Made by a program: the position numbers and the translations under genes. Below, in pieces: positions 59,801 through 64,000 of a stretch of DNA of 64,000 nucleotides. The stretch's first letter is position 1. Each line of letters begins with the position of its first letter. The DNA is from Laccaria trichodermophora. Lineage: Eukaryota; Basidiomycota; Agaricomycetes; Agaricales; Hydnangiaceae. The notes beneath the pieces were generated by a model. The model ran no database searches. It was not told the origin of the DNA and saw only the letters and a program-made list of their open reading frames with translations. Where the stretch lies: the NCBI GenBank assembly GCA_018417955.1, contig JACTVC010000002.1:620001-684000 (forward strand), written 5' to 3'.

Positions 59801-60950
59801 CATTATACACACTACAGACATTGATGGGGAGTTATTTTACCTCAATCCAACAAATATATTGATTGAAAAATACATAAAATGGAGAATAAGTTAAATTTAC
59901 CTTTTAGAGGAGGACATAAAATTTTCTAGCCCAGAGACATTATGAAGCTCATAACAATAGCAGGGACATCCAGTGTTCAAAATATCTCTCCCTCAAGTTG
60001 TGAATTGCTTTCAGTAGATTGCAGTCATTCAGAATTTCCCACTTTGTTACATCCCATTTTTGGCACTTGTCACAGTCAATTCCCTGCCTTATCCTGAGTT
60101 TTCAATTGTTCATTACCAGACTTGGTATGTACAATCTACACCATTTGAGCTATGTCCCATACACCAGAGATTAGTTCTTAAAATGTTTGGTTCTTGTGTT
60201 ACAGCACCAACTTTGTCCAAAAAATGACCAGACAATCATTTTGCCCAGTTAGTGTATGTACTTATTCATAGTGAAGGACACTACAAATTATATGTCAGAA
60301 AAGTGGACTAGTACAAACTTTCAAGTTTGGGAGACTGGACACTAATGAATAAGTACATATGTTCATGGGGATGTATGGTTGAAGAGGTGACAGACAGTGA
60401 AAGCAATGGCAAAATGCCCACCATTATCACTCCTTCAACTATAGCACCCTGAATCTATGTACTTATTCATAATAAACCAATGATACAACAATGGCAAATG
60501 TCCACCCTTCTCACTCCTTCAACCATAGACCCATGAGCCCATATACTCATTCATGATCAAGGACACTAAAAACATATAAATATCAGACAAGTGGCCCATA
60601 CATGACCTGTAGAGTACCTGTACCCACAACCCCATGGGTTTACCTGTCAAAATGAGCCCAAGAACATCCAAATCAGTTAAGAATTGAGAGTGTTCTGCCT
60701 GAGTTCAACTGGTCATTACAAATTTTGTAGTCTAGAATTTTGGACATCAAAGTATTCTGCAGGGGGTTGTCTGGTCCATGTCAAAATTACATCAAAATTT
60801 TGGACATTGGTGCACTAATACAAATCTGGATGTTTCTTTGGCCACATTTTTAGAGCAGTGACATTCACCAAGTTAATCACAAATCTGGACATTTTTTTGG
60901 CGGCATTTTCAGGGCAATGACATTCAGCATGTTAAATACAGATCTTGATG
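56846..60950. repeat. Nested foldback structure of about 4.1 kb
   Basis: The outer arms, about 56846-57345 and 60455-60950, are inverted copies of each other with few differences over some 500 bp. The inner arms, about 58660-59036 and 59882-60256, are a second inverted pair, best matched over 313 and 311 bases. The centre (59037-59881) shows weaker mirror similarity. A third module (near 57240-57300, 58610-58660, 60360-60450 and 60490-60545) recurs in both orientations. The whole could fold into one long hairpin. No transposase is recognised. Confidence 0.7.
57392..58587. mobile_element. Nested segment bounded by short inverted repeats
   Basis: acagctgatttcagatctat at 57392 recurs inverted at 58556-58587 with one or two changes, on either side of about 1.1 kb that has no counterpart in the right arm of the foldback. 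It therefore looks inserted into the left arm. The cargo has minus-strand frames at 57800-58063 and 58170-58439, but neither is recognised. A run of C then A (57417-57431) marks the left inner border and a T-run (58547-58558) the right. Confidence 0.45.
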
Positions 60951-61750
60951 TTTTTTTGGCTGCATCTTTGGGTACTTGAAGTACTAAATTTCGGACATTG
61001 GAGCATTCCATGGGGGTTGTCTGGCCCCTGTCAAAATTACATCTGAAATTTCGGACCTTGGTGCACTCTACAGAGATTAATACATCTGAATGGAAATGAC
61101 CCTCAAAATTTCAAACTTCAGAGCATTCTGCAGGGGGGTTGTCTGGTCCATGTCAGAATTACATCTGAAACTTTGGACATTGTTGCACTAATACAAATCC
61201 GGATGTTTTTTCAGCTGCATTTTCGGAGCAGTGACATTGACCAAGTCAACTACAACTCCAGACATTTTTTCAGCCACATTTTCAGGGTAATGTCATTCAG
61301 CATGTTAAATACAAATCCAGATGTTTTTTTGGCTGCATTTTCAGGTACTTGAAGTATAAATTTCAGACATTGGAGTATTCCATGGGGGTTGTCTGGCCCC
61401 TGTCAAAATTACATCCGAAATTTTGGACATTGGTGCAGTCTATGGGGATCATTATATCTGGATAGAAGTAACTAAAAAGATTTCGGACTTCAGAGCAGTC
61501 CATGGGGGGATTGTCTGGTCTGTGTCAAAATTACATCCAAAATTTCAGACATTGGTGCACTAATACAAATCTGGATGTTTCTTTGGCCACATTTTCAGAG
61601 CAGTGACATTCACCAAGTTAATCACAAATCCAGACATTTTTTTGGCTGTATTTTTGGTGCAATGACATTCAGCATGTTAAATACAGATCCAGATGTTTTT
61701 TCGGCCACAATTTCGGGTGCTTGAAGTTCTAAATTTCAGGCATTGGAGCA
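60795..61750. repeat. Tandem repeat of about 370 bp
   Basis: A unit beginning with variants of cattggtgcactaatacaaa starts near 60805, 61175 and 61550, giving a period of about 370 bp and about two and a half copies. Each unit contains repeated sub-blocks (gacattcaccaagttaatca and gacattcagcatgttaaata). The first copy belongs to the right arm of the foldback, and the left arm has only the equivalent of one partial copy. Confidence 0.7.
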
Positions 61751-62022
61751 TTCCACATCAGTAATTGGGCATTTCAGTTTCTGGAGGTTTCTCAACCCTG
61801 GCAACCTCTGAAAACCGCAAAAAACCCGGAAACATGGAGACTGGGAAACTTATGTCCCTTTTTCAGGAAACCTTATGAGAGGATAATGTGTGAAAACCTA
61901 GGAAACCTAGGAAACCTACGAAAACCTGTAAAACCCTGGAACCACTATTAACTAGAATCTATGTACTTGTAAAAAAGCTAAGATTAGTGAAAACTAAGTT
62001 CTAGAAAGTACCGAGATAGTTG
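61751..62022. repeat. AACCT-rich tract at the desert edge
   Basis: The tract 61895-61945 is made of short direct repeats of about ggaaacctag and its variants (aaaaccta, aaaacctg). It ends the repeat desert just before the 3' end of the last gene. It may be the degenerate tail of an element. Confidence 0.45.
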
Positions 62023-64000
62023 TTAGGCTTTCAATGGGCTTGAAGGAATGTAGAAGTCAGCACGGTAGGCCGAGATCATGGACTGATCAACGCAAACATC
62101 CTCGTCACTTTCTTCGACGTCGTTGACATCGAGGATGAGACCCCAGTGCTGCTCGCTCAGACGATCAACATGGCCGAAGAACGCCTTCATCGCTTGCCAA
62201 CTTTGTTCATGACTAAATTGCAAAGGCTGTACAAAAGTCCCATTTCGGAACACGACAAATGCACGCTCGACCTGATTGGCAATATCAGTGATGTGTGTCA
62301 TTACACGACGAAGCTACGTACCGCAGTGAGACTGAGAGCATAGAGACCTTTTGGTGGGGCTGTCGCACTGAGGGCTGGATGGAGGACTGAGCTCATGGTG
62401 TACCCGATGTACTGCTTGATTGTTGACCTTAAGAATGATGATTGAAGAAATCCTTCCGGAGCCTATTGCAACTCTATTAGTGATTTCGCAATCAAATCGA
62501 GGTGGTTAGCATAATATACCTGGTAATCCGGATGGCGTCGATCCAACTTTGATGATTGTGGGGTCGGAACTTCGTAGTAAGCCGGCCCATCAGGTCTCAG
62601 TGCCCAGCGCACGTATTCGTGGATTTTCTGTGGTTGGTTGGTGAACTCCGATTGCTCAAAGAACTTTTTGACAGTCTCGAGAATAGTGGTGGCGAGTTTT
62701 GACCTTTGGCTCTTGATTCTGCTGTACGCCTGTATCGGGAGTCCTCATGAGTGGTTACTAATGTTGAAAAGCGTGGCAATGCTCACCGCGAGAACAACAG
62801 GGTCAGTGGAAGTGAGGGTAAAAGAAACATTGTCGAAGACAAGATTGAACACCTGCTGTGTGGTGGTGAGGAAGACAGGTGATTCACATGTCCATTCCAG
62901 AAAGGGTTCTTGGGAGTTGTAGAAAGCGTGAGTAATCGTTGGGATAAAAACTTTTGCCCAGTGACTGTTGTTGAGAAATTGGCGGCCATCTGTGTTCGTT
63001 GGGTTAGTGGCAGAATCTCCAATCGATTTGGAAGGTTTGGATTTCTTTTCTGCCTTCTTGACCTTCTCAGGCTTAATTTTCGAAATCTATGCTCGACTTG
63101 TTAGCACTGATAAATCCCAGGCAAAGTCCTCACCTTTTTATCCTTTCTTTCGATCTCATCATCGCTTTCCACAAGCACGACAAGCTAAGAAGGGTTTTAG
63201 ATAGGTCAGTTATGATTGAGTTATGGCTGTACCTTGTTCTTGCGAGTATGGTCGCATTGCAGGTCTTTGGGGTATACGGGCGCCTGGGGGATGGGGGCAT
63301 CACCATGACGAGGTTCAAACTTGGATGGCCGGGCTGCTTTTGCATCCTCATCGTTGAGGCCACCACTTTGGAGGGGATCGATGAGCTCCGACAGTTTCTT
63401 TGATGGAATGTTTTTCCGTAGGCCAGAGTTCTGATATGTCTTGGGCGCGGTGTCAAGAGAAGTAAAGCTGCTTATGGGCATTAGTCAGGTTCTAGAACAA
63501 GCACATGATGACAGATGATCATCACATGGACGTACACAACGGCAGCTTTCTTCTTTCCCTGTCGACCCACATCTTCTTCCCTACGAATTCCCTCCATCAT
63601 TGTCTCAACCTCATTCCGCATCGTTCCCTTTGGTGCTTTCTTGGCTCTCTTCTTCCCCTTTGCATATCAAGGTTTGTTAGTTATTGAAACTCTTTAAGTT
63701 TGCACTACTCACCTTCGGCTGTTGAACAGGTTCAGAATCTTCTGCTTCCGAAGGTGAGGCTTCATCGACCGCAGCAAAGTCGAAGTGCTCCCCGTTGTCA
63801 GTCGCATCAACATCATCACGTCCACGTTTACGAAGGGCTACAGAGAGGCGCTGGGGATTGTCCACCTTCATTTCATCATCGAGGTACTCTTCGGCTACAT
63901 TCATTTGGGCAAACAAGAGTTTCGCTTGTTCGCCCTCACGAATCTTTGCCTTAAGTGCCTGTCGCTGGGCTTCACATTCAGCAGCAACCTCCTTAGAGGT
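62023..64000 (-). CDS. Unrecognised multi-exon gene, 5' end outside the window
   Basis: Eight exons join in frame (64000-63713, 63657-63536, 63470-63233, 63184-63134, 63086-62787, 62729-62520, 62462-62322, 62271-62023) and give 532 visible residues plus a stop. The visible N-terminal third is charged and Lys/Glu-rich with stretches like RKRGRDDVDATDNGEHFDF and KKRAKKAPKGTMRNEVE, suggesting a nuclear, partly disordered protein. The C-terminal half is helical and globular (AKVFIPTITHAFYNSQEP, IKQYIGYTMSSVLHPALSA, and YALSLTAVERAFVVFRNG). It has the feel of mushroom-specific DUF6532-type proteins, but I cannot confirm this. The clean splicing argues for an active gene despite the repeat desert beside it. 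Confidence 0.75.

Noticed and set aside
1..64000. tRNA, rRNA, CRISPR arrays or a bacterial-type operon
   Set aside because: No cloverleaf with T-loop, no rRNA-like stretch and no regularly spaced short repeats were found by eye; the genes are intron-rich and eukaryotic.

Overview
The window looks like nuclear DNA of an agaricomycete mushroom (Basidiomycota). Genes are split by many 45-65 nt GT-AG introns, which I placed by hand using reading-frame closure. The families are typical of the group: F-box/LRR proteins, multicopy P450s, MBOAT_2 wax-synthase-like acyltransferases, and a DDX60-like helicase. No rRNA, tRNA or CRISPR array was recognised.

Layout. 1-6130: two diverged copies of a ~1.7 kb segment flank a decayed gene with UIM-like motifs. 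6476-18000: a gene-dense block with an F-box/LRR gene (-), cohesin smc1 (+, 23 exons) and a long disordered protein gene (-). 18000-20950: no recognisable gene. 20950-32650: a candidate specialised-metabolism patch with two intact tandem P450 genes, one intact wax-synthase-like acyltransferase, and three decayed acyltransferase copies. Two MITE-like elements lie inside it. One is bounded by TTA target duplications between the P450s. 34016-43625: three genes on the minus strand, namely a DEDDy 3'-5' exonuclease, a frameshifted F-box gene and a complete 1871-residue DDX60-like helicase. 43626-48788: weak, unrecognised coding traces only.

48789-52716: a tandem gene pair encoding a two-repeat protein with an SH3-like C-terminal end. 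The intron before the first repeat is only 28 nt in one copy and survives as an 18-nt in-frame exonic remnant in the other. 52958-54392: a non-autonomous transposon-like element with long terminal inverted repeats (42 identical bases in the core), each ending in a hairpin. 54400-62000: a gene desert made of repeats. It holds a ribosomal protein S13 (uS15) relic, an F-box C-terminal relic, a field of palindromic GGGCCC motifs, minisatellites, a ~4.1 kb nested foldback structure and a ~370 bp tandem array. 62023-64000: the last eight exons of an unrecognised gene on the minus strand, running off the window.

How the genes relate. smc1 and its neighbours are housekeeping or conserved genes. The P450s and acyltransferases could act on one small molecule, oxidation followed by O-acylation, but no scaffold-forming enzyme is present. 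The helicase and exonuclease both suggest RNA handling, but a functional link is only inferred from adjacency. Repeat-driven duplication and decay dominate the rest.
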